The notes beneath the pieces were generated by a model. The model had not been told where the DNA came from and ran no database searches. It was given only the letters and a program-made list of their open reading frames with translations. A stretch of 42,473 nucleotides of DNA, from assembly GCA_018711275.1 (NCBI GenBank), contig DVIN01000012.1:1-42473 (forward strand), given 5' to 3'. This DNA is from Candidatus Pullilachnospira intestinigallinarum (GTDB lineage Bacteria > Bacillota > Clostridia > Lachnospirales > Lachnospiraceae). Position numbers and translations under genes: made by a program. Shown in pieces: positions 17,263-25,931 of the stretch; the first letter of the stretch is position 1, and the number at the start of each line of letters is the position of its first letter.

Positions 17263-18723
17263 TTACCAGTTGAGGCTTTTCTCTGTCTGCTCCTGGATTT
17301 TTTCTTCGAGGGTTTTCTCTCTTCCTCCTCCCAAAGAAGGTCCTGATCCCCGATCCTGCCGGTCGTTTTTCTTTTTTTGCTTTTTCTTTTTTCTTCTCTG
17401 CCTTTCAAGCTCTTCTCCCTCGTCTTCCCTGAGTATATACAGTCCCTGGATAATGGCCAGCACCAGGATCGAACAGATCACGGAGCTTCCTCCGTAGCTG
17501 ACCAGAGGCAGGGTAATACCTGTCAGCGGAATAAATTTGCTGCTTCCCCCCACCGTCAGAAATACCTGAAACGCATACTCGGCTCCCAGTCCCAGCGCGA
17601 TCAGCTTGTAAAACGGCTTACTCATTTTCATGGAAATATTTACAATCATCAGAAACATGCTCATGCACACCAGCAGCATACAGATGGCAAAAACCGTTCC
17701 CAGTTCCTCGCAGATGGCGGCAAAGATAAAGTCCTGATCCACCACGGGAATGGTGTTGGGCGATCCTTCTCCCAGTCCCATACCGAACCAGCCGCCGGCG
17801 CTGATGCCGAACAGGCCCTGCGCCACCTGATAGCCGCCCCCGGACTCATTGTACACGGCGATGGGATCCTGCCATGCCACCACCCTCTGGCGCACATGGT
17901 TGAACAGAAAATAAGCCAGCACCGAAGCGCCGCAGCCGGCCACAATACCCGCCAGAGCATACAGCGGCTGTCTGGTGGCCACATACAGCATCACCAGATA
18001 GGCGATAAAAAATACCAGAGCGCTTCCCAGATCCCTGGAAAGCACCAGGATCACCACATGGGCGCCAGCCACGGCGGTGGTGATCACCACCTGGCGGAAA
18101 CTGGTATTCTCTCTGAGCATACCCGCCACAAAAAATACAAAGGTGATCTTCACCAGCTCTGAAAACTGAAAGGTAAAATCCCCGATCTCAATGGACAGTT
18201 TGGCGCCTCCCGACACCGCCGCCAGTCCCAGCACCGCCACCAGCATCAGAAGGCCCGCGACGCCGTACAGCCAGGTGAGATCCTTCAGAAGCTTCACCTT
18301 CCGCACAATCACCGGCACAATCAGCGACAGCAGCATAGCCGCCGAAGCGATTGCAAACTGTTTCACCGCCCGGTCAAACTGCAGCCGGGACAGCATCAAA
18401 AATCCGATGCTGAGCAGCATACACATATTATTGACCACCAGCATATTCGCCTTCCGGTAAATCACCCGGTACAGGATCTGCACAAGTACGATAAACACCA
18501 GCACCGCCATATACATGAGAATCAGGTTGGCATCCTCCGTCTGCAGATACAGCACCGCGTATGCCACAAAATTCATGAACAGCATCAGAACAATCTGCTT
18601 TCGCAGCACATGACGCTTATCCTCCTCATCATGCTTCCGGAATATCGTAAAGCACTGAAAGGTATACAGAATCATCAGGATGATAATCAGATATTTGGAA
18701 AGCTCTGAAATTACATTTGTCAC
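17263..18723 (-). CDS. SEDS family peptidoglycan glycosyltransferase (FtsW/RodA/SpoVE-like)
   Basis: This 486-residue polytopic protein, with about 10 or more hydrophobic segments, polymerises lipid II. Family features include SRDLGSALVFFIAYLVML, the long extracellular loop with GLGEGSPNTIPVVDQDFIFAAICEELG (its DxDF and EE residues are conserved), and ITLPLVSYGGSS near the end. A very basic tail (RRKKKKQKKK) follows the last membrane segment. The start is GTG at 18723 with GGAGGAAGTT upstream. It is followed at 7 bases by a class B PBP. Whether it serves division, elongation or sporulation cannot be decided from sequence. Confidence 0.95.
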   Translation of the reverse strand: MTNVISELSKYLIIILMILYTFQCFTIFRKHDEEDKRHVLRKQIVLMLFMNFVAYAVLYLQTEDANLILMYMAVLVFIVLVQILYRVIYRKANMLVVNNMCMLLSIGFLMLSRLQFDRAVKQFAIASAAMLLSLIVPVIVRKVKLLKDLTWLYGVAGLLMLVAVLGLAAVSGGAKLSIEIGDFTFQFSELVKITFVFFVAGMLRENTSFRQVVITTAVAGAHVVILVLSRDLGSALVFFIAYLVMLYVATRQPLYALAGIVAGCGASVLAYFLFNHVRQRVVAWQDPIAVYNESGGGYQVAQGLFGISAGGWFGMGLGEGSPNTIPVVDQDFIFAAICEELGTVFAICMLLVCMSMFLMIVNISMKMSKPFYKLIALGLGAEYAFQVFLTVGGSSKFIPLTGITLPLVSYGGSSVICSILVLAIIQGLYILREDEGEELERQRRKKKKQKKKNDRQDRGSGPSLGGGREKTLEEKIQEQTEKSLNW

Positions 18724-18798
18724 AACTTCCTCCGTTCCGCCGGCGCCGGCGCCTGATCTGCCCGCGCTGCTGTTTTGTCACGCCTTTGGTCCTGGCTG

Positions 18799-21003
18799 TC
18801 ACTCCACGCCTCTGGCGAAATGTCCTCTTGTGGTCTCTCCGGGGCCCGCCAGCCGCTCTTTCCTGCCCTTTCTCCATACGGACACAAAAGTTTCCGCCGT
18901 CCTGCGGGTGGTATCCGCGTCCTCCAGCGTAAAAGCCAGGCGATAGCCCCCGCATCCCAGACCGTCCAGGGCCGCCTTCTCCTCCAGGAGGGAAAGGGGA
19001 ACCGTATTATACAGAATATTATAGCAGAATTCGCAGCTGCAAACTGCATGAAATTCTTTCATATATCGGTCTTTTACGGTCAATACTGCACACTTTCCAT
19101 CACAGGCGTCCAGATTCTTTTTCAGACACTGAGCGGAAATCATCATGGGAAGGTACCCGTACACCACCATTTCACTGTTCCGGTTGTCTCTGCGTCCCAG
19201 TTCCTTCCGGTTCAGTTCCAGCGGTACCGTATCCCCGGCGCAGCCTTCGTCCAGGAAAAACTGCCGGGCCTCTCCATTCATGGTATACACATTGGCATCT
19301 GTCCGGCAGCAGTATGCCAGTCCCATCCGCTTCAGAATAGCCAGGCTTTCCAGGTTTCTCACCAGAAATCCCGCCAGTCCTTCACGGACCAGCTGTCCAA
19401 AAGTCTCCGCCCTGCCGTCCAGTTCCCGGTCCCGAACCACCCAGGGCAGCGCCAGATACAGCCGTTTGCCCGCTGCTTCTGCCCGTTGAATGGTTTTTTT
19501 CACCTGGTCAGCAAACATTTCTCTTGGAAAAATCCCGCAGTCCGCGTAAACCGCTTCGATTCCATCGACCGCCAGAACCGCTTCCAGCTGCGCCCCTGTA
19601 GCCACGGATACAGAAAACGGCAGCATCTGACTTACATTCTTTGCTTTTTCCGATCCCGCGGGCACTGCCCCGCGCGCCTTCTCATCCGTTCGGAAAAATC
19701 CCCGGAGAATCTCCTCCCGCAGTGCTTCCATTCCTTTTCTTCGGAGGGAATTCAGCTGCTGCATAGGCATGAAAATGTTCCCTTTCACCGCGATTTCCAG
19801 GTTGTCAAAAAAGAAATCCGTACCTCCTGTCTTTTTCATCTGCCGGAGAATCTGTTCTTTCTGAAGGGGACGGTTCACCGCCTCCTGCACCATCTCTCCA
19901 TGGACAGTCACCTGTGTCTGTCCCGCCGAAAGGGAAAGCACTGCCTGCTCTCCGGCCTCAAGCCACAGCCAGCCGTCGACGCCTTCCTGCAGTTTCCGCT
20001 CCAGATAATCCCGGCGGATTCGCTCAAACAGCGCTTCATTTCTGGCCGGCTTGCGGGCAGCGGTATTCTTTTCGTTTCTCAATGCCATCATGTTTTTTCC
20101 GTTCCGCTGCCTGTAATAGCTTTCATGAAAGCCATCCCGGTTATACAGATCCAGCAGCTGCTGATAATCTTCCCGGCTCACCCGGAACCTCTTGTCACCG
20201 CTCAGACAGCTGTCCAGATATTTTCTGTAAATCTCCACCACGCCGGCGGTATACTCCGCTTTTTTCATCCTTCCCTCAATTTTCAGGGAGGTCACTCCCG
20301 CTTCGATAATCTGCGGGAGCAGGCGAATGGTACACATATCCTTGGGACTCAACGGGTAGCTGCTGTCCTGCCCGTTAAGTCTCCGATCTTCCTGCCATAC
20401 CTGGTAGGGCAGACGGCAGGGCTGGGCGCATCTTCCCCGGTTGCCGCTTCTTCCGCCGATCAGACTGCTCATAAGACACTGACCGGAATAGCAGTAGCAC
20501 AGCGCCCCATGGACAAAACTCTCGATTTCCATATGGGTGGCGTCCCGGATGGCGCGGATTTCTTCCAGAGAAAGCTCGCGGGCTGTCACCACCCGCACCG
20601 CTCCCGCCTCCTTCAGCATCGCTGCTCCTTCCGGTCCGGTGATGGTCATCTGGGTACTGGCATGGATGGGAAGGCGGGGAAAGTTCTGTTTTATAAACCG
20701 GAGCACGCCCAGATCCTGTACAATTACCGCGTCCAGCCCTTCCCGGTATAAAGGCGCCAGGTAGCTGTACAGTTCTTCCTGAAGTTCCGCATCCTTCAGC
20801 AGCGTATTGACGGTAAGGTACAGCTTTTTCCTGTGGAGATGCACATAATCAATGGCTGCAAGCAGCCGGTCCTCCCCGGGATTATCCGCATAGGCCCGGG
20901 CGCCGAATCTGCCTCCGCCGATATAAACCGCATCCGCGCCTGCCGCGATGGCTGCCTCCATGGTCTCATAGGATCCCGCCGGCGCCAGTAGCTCAGTTTT
21001 CAT
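18799..21003 (-). CDS. U32 peptidase family protein with DUF3656-like region (RlhA-like)
   Basis: This 734-residue protein starts with ELLAPAGSYETMEAAIAAGADAVYIGG, typical of the family, and carries the U32 signature ESFVHGALCYCYSGQCLMSS with further cysteines in GRCAQPCRLPY, thought to hold an iron-sulfur cluster. Although named peptidases, characterised members hydroxylate RNA (RlhA on 23S rRNA, TrhP on tRNA) using prephenate-linked chemistry. The long form with a collagenase-like C-terminal region fits the RlhA type. AGGAGG lies upstream of the ATG. It follows zapA, a common pairing in Clostridia, and precedes the SEDS gene by 75 bases. Confidence 0.9.
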   Translation of the reverse strand: MKTELLAPAGSYETMEAAIAAGADAVYIGGGRFGARAYADNPGEDRLLAAIDYVHLHRKKLYLTVNTLLKDAELQEELYSYLAPLYREGLDAVIVQDLGVLRFIKQNFPRLPIHASTQMTITGPEGAAMLKEAGAVRVVTARELSLEEIRAIRDATHMEIESFVHGALCYCYSGQCLMSSLIGGRSGNRGRCAQPCRLPYQVWQEDRRLNGQDSSYPLSPKDMCTIRLLPQIIEAGVTSLKIEGRMKKAEYTAGVVEIYRKYLDSCLSGDKRFRVSREDYQQLLDLYNRDGFHESYYRQRNGKNMMALRNEKNTAARKPARNEALFERIRRDYLERKLQEGVDGWLWLEAGEQAVLSLSAGQTQVTVHGEMVQEAVNRPLQKEQILRQMKKTGGTDFFFDNLEIAVKGNIFMPMQQLNSLRRKGMEALREEILRGFFRTDEKARGAVPAGSEKAKNVSQMLPFSVSVATGAQLEAVLAVDGIEAVYADCGIFPREMFADQVKKTIQRAEAAGKRLYLALPWVVRDRELDGRAETFGQLVREGLAGFLVRNLESLAILKRMGLAYCCRTDANVYTMNGEARQFFLDEGCAGDTVPLELNRKELGRRDNRNSEMVVYGYLPMMISAQCLKKNLDACDGKCAVLTVKDRYMKEFHAVCSCEFCYNILYNTVPLSLLEEKAALDGLGCGGYRLAFTLEDADTTRRTAETFVSVWRKGRKERLAGPGETTRGHFARGVE

Positions 21004-21032
21004 ACTTTTACTTTTCCTCCTGTCTGTAACAG

Positions 21033-21062
21033 AAAAAGGGAGATTACGAAAGGTAATCCCCC
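21033..21062 (-). terminator. Rho-independent terminator after zapA
   Basis: On the minus strand GGGATTAC and GTAATCTCCC form the stem, followed by five T. It sits between zapA and the U32 gene, so U32 expression depends on read-through or an unseen promoter. Confidence 0.8.
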
Positions 21063-21070
21063 AACACCTT

Positions 21071-21481
21071 TTACTTATTCAGCAGGCTGTCCATATCTTC
21101 TTCCAGCTGCCTGTTCTGCTTCGCAAGCGCTTCCTTGTCCTGCTTCAGCTGCTCATTCTCTTTTTTCAGGTTTTCCAGCTGAATCTGTGCTTCGATCAGG
21201 TCATGCTTCAGATCGTACATCTCCTTATCCTTCCGCTGGGAATCCTCCTCAAAAACCTCTGCCTGGTGTCTCGCCTTGAAATAGTCATCCGCAATATTCA
21301 GACTCAGCAGATTGTTCTTGGTCTCCATCGGCTGCCTGCTGTATCCCGGCAGCTCGGAAAGCTGCGCGATCTTGTGATTCATATAAGAGGCCACCCGCTG
21401 CAGATATTCCTCGCTTTCGTAGCCGCTCAATGTGATAATCTTTCCACCAATTAAAACCTTCGTCGTATTCTTCGCTGGCAT
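21071..21481 (-). CDS. zapA: Cell division protein ZapA
   Basis: This 136-residue protein has the ZapA N-terminal domain (KVLIGGKIITLSGYESEEYLQRVASYMNHKI) that binds FtsZ, followed by a long Gln/Lys/Glu-rich coiled coil (about 65-133). It cross-links FtsZ filaments at the division site. The ATG at 21481 has GGAGG about 10 bases upstream; an earlier in-frame ATG would overlap the promoter. It is monocistronic between a promoter and a terminator. Confidence 0.94.
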   Translation of the reverse strand: MPAKNTTKVLIGGKIITLSGYESEEYLQRVASYMNHKIAQLSELPGYSRQPMETKNNLLSLNIADDYFKARHQAEVFEEDSQRKDKEMYDLKHDLIEAQIQLENLKKENEQLKQDKEALAKQNRQLEEDMDSLLNK

Positions 21482-21514
21482 CCTGACACTTTCCTCCGTA
21501 TGGTATATATCTCT

Positions 21515-21542
21515 ATTATAATCAAATCCCGTCAAAAAACAA
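21515..21542 (-). promoter_or_regulatory. Sigma-A promoter of zapA
   Basis: On the minus strand TTGTTT (21537-21542) and a perfect TATAAT (21515-21520) are 16 bases apart, about 35 bases before the chosen start. Confidence 0.78.
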
Positions 21543-21615
21543 CCTTTATTTCCGCAGCCTGCCGCGGGGTTTTCGACTTGCGGCGGCGAAGCGGTAACCG
21601 CCGCCCGGAATACAC

Positions 21616-22602
21616 TCAGCGTCCCATATGATGGTACGCTCTCTCCGTAGCCACTCTTCCCCGGGGCGTCCTCATAAGAAAGCCGTTCTGGATCAGATAC
21701 GGCTCGTATACGTCTTCAATGGTCCCCGCATCCTCTCCGATGGCAGCCGCCAGGGTATCCAGTCCCACCGGTCCCCCCTGAAACTTGTCAATCAGGGTAT
21801 TCAGAAGGTAACGGTCCGTCTGATCCAGTCCGCACCGGTCCACCTCCAGAAGATCCAGAGCGAAGGCCGCCACCTGACCGGTGATCTTACCATCGTATTT
21901 TACCTGCGCAAAATCCCGGACCCGTTTCAGAAGACGGTTGGCAAGCCTGGGAGTTCCCCGGGACCGTCTGGCCATCTCCATGGCGCCTTCCCCGTCAATC
22001 TCCACCCCCAAAATCCTGGCGGAATGGAGAATAATGGCCTTCAGTTCCTGCTCCGTATAGAACTCCAGGTGGTGAATTACTCCAAAGCGGTCCCTGAGGG
22101 GCGCCGTCAGAAGTCCCGCCCGGGTGGTGGCTCCCACCAGAGTGAAATGAGGCAGATCCAGGCGGATGGAGCGGGCGGTGGCTCCTTTTCCAATCATAAT
22201 ATCAATGGCAAAATCTTCCATAGCCGGATACAGCACTTCCTCCACCTGCCGGTTCAACCGGTGGATCTCGTCCACAAAAAGCACGTCTCCCTCCTGCAGA
22301 TTGTTGAGAATAGCCGCCATCTCCCCCGGTTTTTCAATGGCCGGCCCTGAGGTTACTTTCATATGAACCCCCATCTCATTGGCGATGATTCCCGCCAGAG
22401 TGGTTTTCCCCAGTCCCGGAGGGCCGTAAAACAGCACATGATCCAGCGCGTCCTTTCTCTGCTTTGCCGCCTCAATATATATTTTCAGATTCTGCTTTGC
22501 CTTCTCCTGGCCGATATATTCGTCCAGTGTCTGAGGACGGAGACTTCCCTCCACCCGCAGATCCTCTTCCAGCATTTCTGTGGTTATCACACGTTTTTCC
22601 AT
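21616..22602 (-). CDS. ruvB: Holliday junction branch migration ATPase RuvB
   Basis: This 328-residue AAA+ motor drives branch migration with RuvA. It shows [14 protein letters not shown], Walker [10 protein letters not shown] (about 60-68), Walker [13 protein letters not shown], sensor VGATTRAG, the RDRFG arginine-finger region and a C-terminal winged helix ([15 protein letters not shown]). Length is standard. GGGAG precedes the ATG. It lies 41 bases after ruvA on the same strand, the usual ruvAB operon. Confidence 0.98.
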   Translation of the reverse strand: MEKRVITTEMLEEDLRVEGSLRPQTLDEYIGQEKAKQNLKIYIEAAKQRKDALDHVLFYGPPGLGKTTLAGIIANEMGVHMKVTSGPAIEKPGEMAAILNNLQEGDVLFVDEIHRLNRQVEEVLYPAMEDFAIDIMIGKGATARSIRLDLPHFTLVGATTRAGLLTAPLRDRFGVIHHLEFYTEQELKAIILHSARILGVEIDGEGAMEMARRSRGTPRLANRLLKRVRDFAQVKYDGKITGQVAAFALDLLEVDRCGLDQTDRYLLNTLIDKFQGGPVGLDTLAAAIGEDAGTIEDVYEPYLIQNGFLMRTPRGRVATERAYHHMGR

Positions 22603-22643
22603 CTCTTACACTCCCAACGAAACACTCCCGGCCCTCCGGTCTG

Positions 22644-23252
22644 TCAAATCATTTTCTTCAGCGCCGCCTTCAGAATGGTTTCCACATCCATCTGATCAGC
22701 GCCTTCCACCTGTTTTACGGCCCGCAGCGCATCGGTACTGGAATAACCCAGCGCTGTCAACGCCTGCACTGCCTCCCGCCGTCCGTCGTCTTCCATCCGC
22801 GGCAGCTCATTTTCCGCGTGATGGGACAGCTTCTGCTCAAATGCTTCCTCCAAATCCAGCTTGTCCTTCAGTTCCAGAATCAGCTTCTGCGCCGTCTTCT
22901 TCCCGATTCCAGGAGCCTTTGCAATGGCTGCCGCATCATCTGAAAGAACGGCAAACCGCAGTTCATCAGCGGAAAGTGCCGAGAGGATCCCAAGCCCCGC
23001 CTTTGGACCCACACCGCTGACTCCCAGAAGCAGCCGGAAAATCTGCAGGTCATCCCTGGTGAGAAATCCGTACAGCTGCATATCGTCTTCCTTTACATTC
23101 AGATAGGTGTAAATCCGGATCTCCTCCCCTATGGGAAGGCTTCCCGCAAACATGGCGGCCGGAACAAAAATGTAAAAGCCGATTCCGTTGTTTTCCAGCA
23201 CAATTCCCTGATCATCCGCTTCTGTCAGGATTCCTTTGATATATCTGATCAT
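22644..23252 (-). CDS. ruvA: Holliday junction DNA helicase subunit RuvA
   Basis: This 202-residue protein binds four-way junctions and loads RuvB. It has an N-terminal OB fold (MIRYIKGILTE), two helix-hairpin-helix motifs (LLGVSGVGPKAGLGIL and KAPGIGKKTAQKLILEL), an acidic linker, and a C-terminal domain (EAVQALTALGYSSTDALRAV) that contacts RuvB. AGAGAGGAAAG precedes the ATG. It lies 87 bases after the Gx-transporter-like gene. Confidence 0.98.
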   Translation of the reverse strand: MIRYIKGILTEADDQGIVLENNGIGFYIFVPAAMFAGSLPIGEEIRIYTYLNVKEDDMQLYGFLTRDDLQIFRLLLGVSGVGPKAGLGILSALSADELRFAVLSDDAAAIAKAPGIGKKTAQKLILELKDKLDLEEAFEQKLSHHAENELPRMEDDGRREAVQALTALGYSSTDALRAVKQVEGADQMDVETILKAALKKMI

Positions 23253-23339
23253 CTTTCCTCTCTTCCCGGCAGCCGCCGCGCCAGTTCGTTTCTGCCATAG
23301 TTGTTCTCTTTTCGTTCCTGCCCGCTAAGGCCTCCGCCG

Positions 23340-23879
23340 TCAGCCGTCACTCTTCCGGCTTTCAGAGTCCTGCCGCCAGTCCCGCATCCAGGGAAGCGCC
23401 CGCTGCATCCGACGGACCATCTCGCCGCCCAGAAGCCCGATCAGCACCCCTGTCACAATACCGGAGACGGCCAGTATGGGAAAATAATAGCTAACACGCA
23501 TATTTTCCACCACCAGCACTGCCACCGCAATCTGTCCCGCATTGTGCGCTACGCCGCCCACCATGCTGACGCCCACGCAGCTCAGTTTCAGGTACCGGCG
23601 GGCAAGTTCCATGCACAGAAGACTTACCAGTCCTCCTGCCAGACTGAAAGCGATGCTGAACAGATTCCCGAACAGGAATCCGATTCCCAGAATCCGTACC
23701 ACCGACACCAGGAGCGCCTCCTTCCAGGAATACAGATACAGCACCATCACAATAGCCAGATTGGGAAGTCCCAGCTTAATGCCGGGAACTCCCGCAAAAA
23801 CCGGCAGCAGCGATTCCACATATCCCAGAATCATCGCTGCCGCCGCAAGCAACCCAAGATAAGCATATCTTTTATTCAT
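23340..23879 (-). CDS. Gx transporter family / heptaprenyl diphosphate synthase component I-like membrane protein
   Basis: This 179-residue polytopic membrane protein starts MNKRYAYLGLLAAAAMILGYVESLLP and has GIKLGLPNLAIVMVLYLYSW, the pattern of PF07456 proteins, which resemble ECF-type S components. The ATG at 23879 is chosen because the longer frame reads through repeat DNA and the end of the neighbouring gene. It lies 71 bases after a NusG-domain-II gene. From memory, this protein pair recurs next to Rnf operons and in flavin-based extracellular electron transfer loci (eetA/eetB), which suggests a redox or quinone/flavin role; it has not been tested here. Confidence 0.82.
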   Translation of the reverse strand: MNKRYAYLGLLAAAAMILGYVESLLPVFAGVPGIKLGLPNLAIVMVLYLYSWKEALLVSVVRILGIGFLFGNLFSIAFSLAGGLVSLLCMELARRYLKLSCVGVSMVGGVAHNAGQIAVAVLVVENMRVSYYFPILAVSGIVTGVLIGLLGGEMVRRMQRALPWMRDWRQDSESRKSDG

Positions 23880-23950
23880 ATTTTTCTCTCTTCTGAGGGC
23901 TCCTTTCGGCTTGGTATCCGCGGCAGAGAAGTCAGACCGCCGCGTTATTT

Positions 23951-24343
23951 TCAGGAAGCCACCACATCCGGCGCCTCCTCCTGTCCGTCCTCCTCCTGTC
24001 CGTCCTCCTCCTGTCCGGAGGCATCCGTAATCTCCAGTACGATCCTGTTCGGCAGGCATACAATCGTGCCTCCGTCACCGGTGATTGCCCGGGTATGCAC
24101 ACAAATCTGATCCGGACAGTCCGCCCAGATCATGGAGACCTTCCCGTCCTGAATCCTGCAGAGATTCGTTTCCCCGATGGAAATCTCCTGATCCTGATCC
24201 AGCGGATACGTTCCGTAAACATCCCCGCCCACCGTAATCCGCAGCCGGCCCGGCCTTCCATCCGAAAGCAGGCGACCCGCTCCCCATACGGCAAATGCCG
24301 CCAGCAAAATAACCGCAGCAGCGATGAAATCTCTTTTTTTCAT
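23951..24343 (-). CDS. NusG domain II-containing membrane-anchored protein
   Basis: This 130-residue protein has an N-terminal membrane anchor (MKKRDFIAAAVILLAAFAVW) and then an extracytoplasmic NusG_II-type beta domain containing VGGDVYGTYPL, the pair of cysteines in WADCPDQICVHT and the CLPNRIVLEI strand. The acidic tail contains a DNA-encoded tandem repeat of five residues (EEDGQ). The start follows AGGAG. It is the first gene of a transcript with its own promoter, located between the Rnf terminator and the Gx-transporter-like gene. Family members are small exported proteins of unproven function linked to electron transfer. Confidence 0.85.
   Translation of the reverse strand: MKKRDFIAAAVILLAAFAVWGAGRLLSDGRPGRLRITVGGDVYGTYPLDQDQEISIGETNLCRIQDGKVSMIWADCPDQICVHTRAITGDGGTIVCLPNRIVLEITDASGQEEDGQEEDGQEEAPDVVAS
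23974..24017. repeat. Three tandem copies of a 15-bp unit at the NusG_II protein C-terminus
   Basis: On the plus strand CCTCCTCCTGTCCGT is repeated three times (the last copy is one base short). The unit is in frame and codes for EEDGQ repeats, so copy-number change would alter tail length without breaking the gene. Confidence 0.9.
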
Positions 24344-24450
24344 ACTTACTCCTGTTATACCGGCAGCGCGTCCCTTTCCGAAAGCCTCTGCCGTCCGAAA
24401 TATTATCATACTCCCTGCGCCTTCTGCCTGCGCAGCCGCAATCTCTGGTT

Positions 24451-24479
24451 ATCATATCACAACGACAGAAAGATTTCAA
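24451..24479 (-). promoter_or_regulatory. Sigma-A promoter of the NusG_II/Gx-transporter transcript
   Basis: On the minus strand TTGAAA (24474-24479) and TATGAT (24451-24456) are 17 bases apart, just downstream of the rnf terminator. The leader to the start codon is about 100 bases. Confidence 0.75.
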
Positions 24480-24483
24480 ATCC

Positions 24484-24522
24484 AAAAAAGGAAGCGGATA
24501 CGCAACAGCCGTACCGCTTCCC
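24484..24522 (-). terminator. Rho-independent terminator of the rnf operon
   Basis: On the minus strand GGAAGCGGTACG and CGTATCCGCTTCC form a long stem with one mismatch, followed by six T. It starts 8 bases past the rnfB stop. Confidence 0.92.
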
Positions 24523-24529
24523 CTCGTTG

Positions 24530-25327
24530 TCATTCTTTTCTGAAAATACAGCCTCTGGGGCAGTTTTCCCTGCACTTTCCACAGTTGGTACATTTGTCGT
24601 AGTCAATGTGCGCCACATTGTTTTCCACATGCACCGCGCCCACCGGACAACCCTTCTCGCATTTTCTGCAGCCAATGCAGCCTGCCTGACAGGCATTCAT
24701 GGTGGTTTTTCCCCGGTCGCTGGAGCTGCACCGCACCAGATACCGCTGATCATAAGGCACCATTTCAATCAGATGCCGCGGACAGGCGGACACACATTTT
24801 CCGCAGGCTTTGCAGGCTTCCGGATCTGCCACCGCCACACCCTCCACAATGTGGAGCGCCCCAAAGGTGCAGGCTTTCACGCAGGTTCCATACCCCAGAC
24901 AGCCGTGAGTACAGGCTTTGGCCCCGCCCCCCGGGATATAAGCCATCACGGCGCAGTCCTCCACCCCGTCATAAACGTAATTCTTCCGGGAGTGTTCGCA
25001 GTCACCCCCACACTTTACAAAAGCCACCATTCTCCGTGTTTCCGACACTTCCTGCCCCATAATGGCTCCGATGGCTTTCGCAGCGGCAGGGCCGCCCACC
25101 GGACATCCGTTGACCGGCGCCTGTCCCGCCGCAATGGCCGCAGCCAGCCCATCGCATCCGGGATAACCGCAGCCGCCGCAGTTATTACCCGGCAGCTGCT
25201 GCCGGACGGCGATTTCCTTCTCGTTGACCTCCACCGCGAACTTCTTTCCCGCCAGTCCCAAAAGGAGGCCGATAACCAGACCGGTGCCGCCCACCAGCAC
25301 CGCCGCAGTGATAATTCCTGTAATCAT
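24530..25327 (-). CDS. rnfB: Rnf complex subunit RnfB (iron-sulfur)
   Basis: This 265-residue, membrane-anchored electron-entry subunit accepts electrons from ferredoxin. A hydrophobic N-terminal helix is followed by NNCGGCGYPGCDG (a 4Fe-4S site), then ferredoxin-like motifs: CTHGCLGYGTCVKAC, CKACGKCVSACP, CIGCRKCEKGCP and CTNCGKCRENCP. The multiple extra clusters are typical of clostridial RnfB. GGGAGG precedes the ATG. It is the last gene of the rnfCDGEAB operon and ends at a strong terminator. Confidence 0.97.
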   Translation of the reverse strand: MITGIITAAVLVGGTGLVIGLLLGLAGKKFAVEVNEKEIAVRQQLPGNNCGGCGYPGCDGLAAAIAAGQAPVNGCPVGGPAAAKAIGAIMGQEVSETRRMVAFVKCGGDCEHSRKNYVYDGVEDCAVMAYIPGGGAKACTHGCLGYGTCVKACTFGALHIVEGVAVADPEACKACGKCVSACPRHLIEMVPYDQRYLVRCSSSDRGKTTMNACQAGCIGCRKCEKGCPVGAVHVENNVAHIDYDKCTNCGKCRENCPRGCIFRKE

Positions 25328-25341
25328 ACCTTACCTCCCTG

Positions 25342-25929
25342 TCAGATCATTCCGGAAAATCCAAAGAACGCGATAGACATCAGCCCCGCCGTCAAAAGCA
25401 CAATCGGCATCCCCTGAAACGGCTTCGGAATATCATTGTACTGGATTTTTTCCCGCAGGCCCGCCATCAGCACAATCGAAATGGTAAATCCCACCGCCGT
25501 CGCCAGGCCGTTGACGGTTCCCTCCAGAATCCCGTAATTGTTCTGCACATTCAGAAGGGCCACGCCCAACACCGCGCAGTTGGTGGTAATCAGAGGGAGA
25601 TATACCCCCAGGCTTTTGTAGAGGGCGGGCATGGTTTTTTTCAGAAACATCTCCACCAGCTGTACCAGAGCGGCGATTACCAGGATAAAGACGATGGTCT
25701 GCAGATACGTCAGGCCGGAAGGTACCAGAAGAAAATGATAAATCAGTCCGGTAAAAAAGGAGGAAATGGTCAGCACAAAGATCACGGCTCCTCCCATACC
25801 GGCGGCCGTCTCCATCTTTTTTGAAACCCCCAGAAAAGGGCAGAGTCCCAAAAACTGACTCAGTACCACATTGTTCACCAAAGCTGATCCCACTGCGATC
25901 ATCAGCAGTGTCTGAAGCTGTTCACCCAT
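25342..25929 (-). CDS. rnfA: Rnf complex subunit RnfA
   Basis: This 195-residue integral membrane protein has six hydrophobic segments. Family features are NNVVLSQFLGLCPFLGVSKK near the start and LITTNCAVLGVALLN in the middle, each carrying a conserved membrane cysteine thought to hold an Fe-S cluster shared with RnfE. It lies directly after rnfE; the AAAGGAGG ribosome site is inside the last rnfE codons. It forms part of the ion channel. Confidence 0.97.
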   Translation of the reverse strand: MGEQLQTLLMIAVGSALVNNVVLSQFLGLCPFLGVSKKMETAAGMGGAVIFVLTISSFFTGLIYHFLLVPSGLTYLQTIVFILVIAALVQLVEMFLKKTMPALYKSLGVYLPLITTNCAVLGVALLNVQNNYGILEGTVNGLATAVGFTISIVLMAGLREKIQYNDIPKPFQGMPIVLLTAGLMSIAFFGFSGMI

Positions 25930-25931
25930 AC

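Noticed and set aside
18775..20751. A 658-codon plus-strand frame opposite the U32 gene
   Set aside because: The frame has no domain-like sequence and no ribosome site; the minus-strand gene is unambiguous. Other long antisense frames (8388-9725, 10454-11728, 25821-27395) were rejected for the same reason.
23974..24017. CRISPR or satellite array
   Set aside because: The units are directly adjacent without spacers and in frame with the coding sequence.
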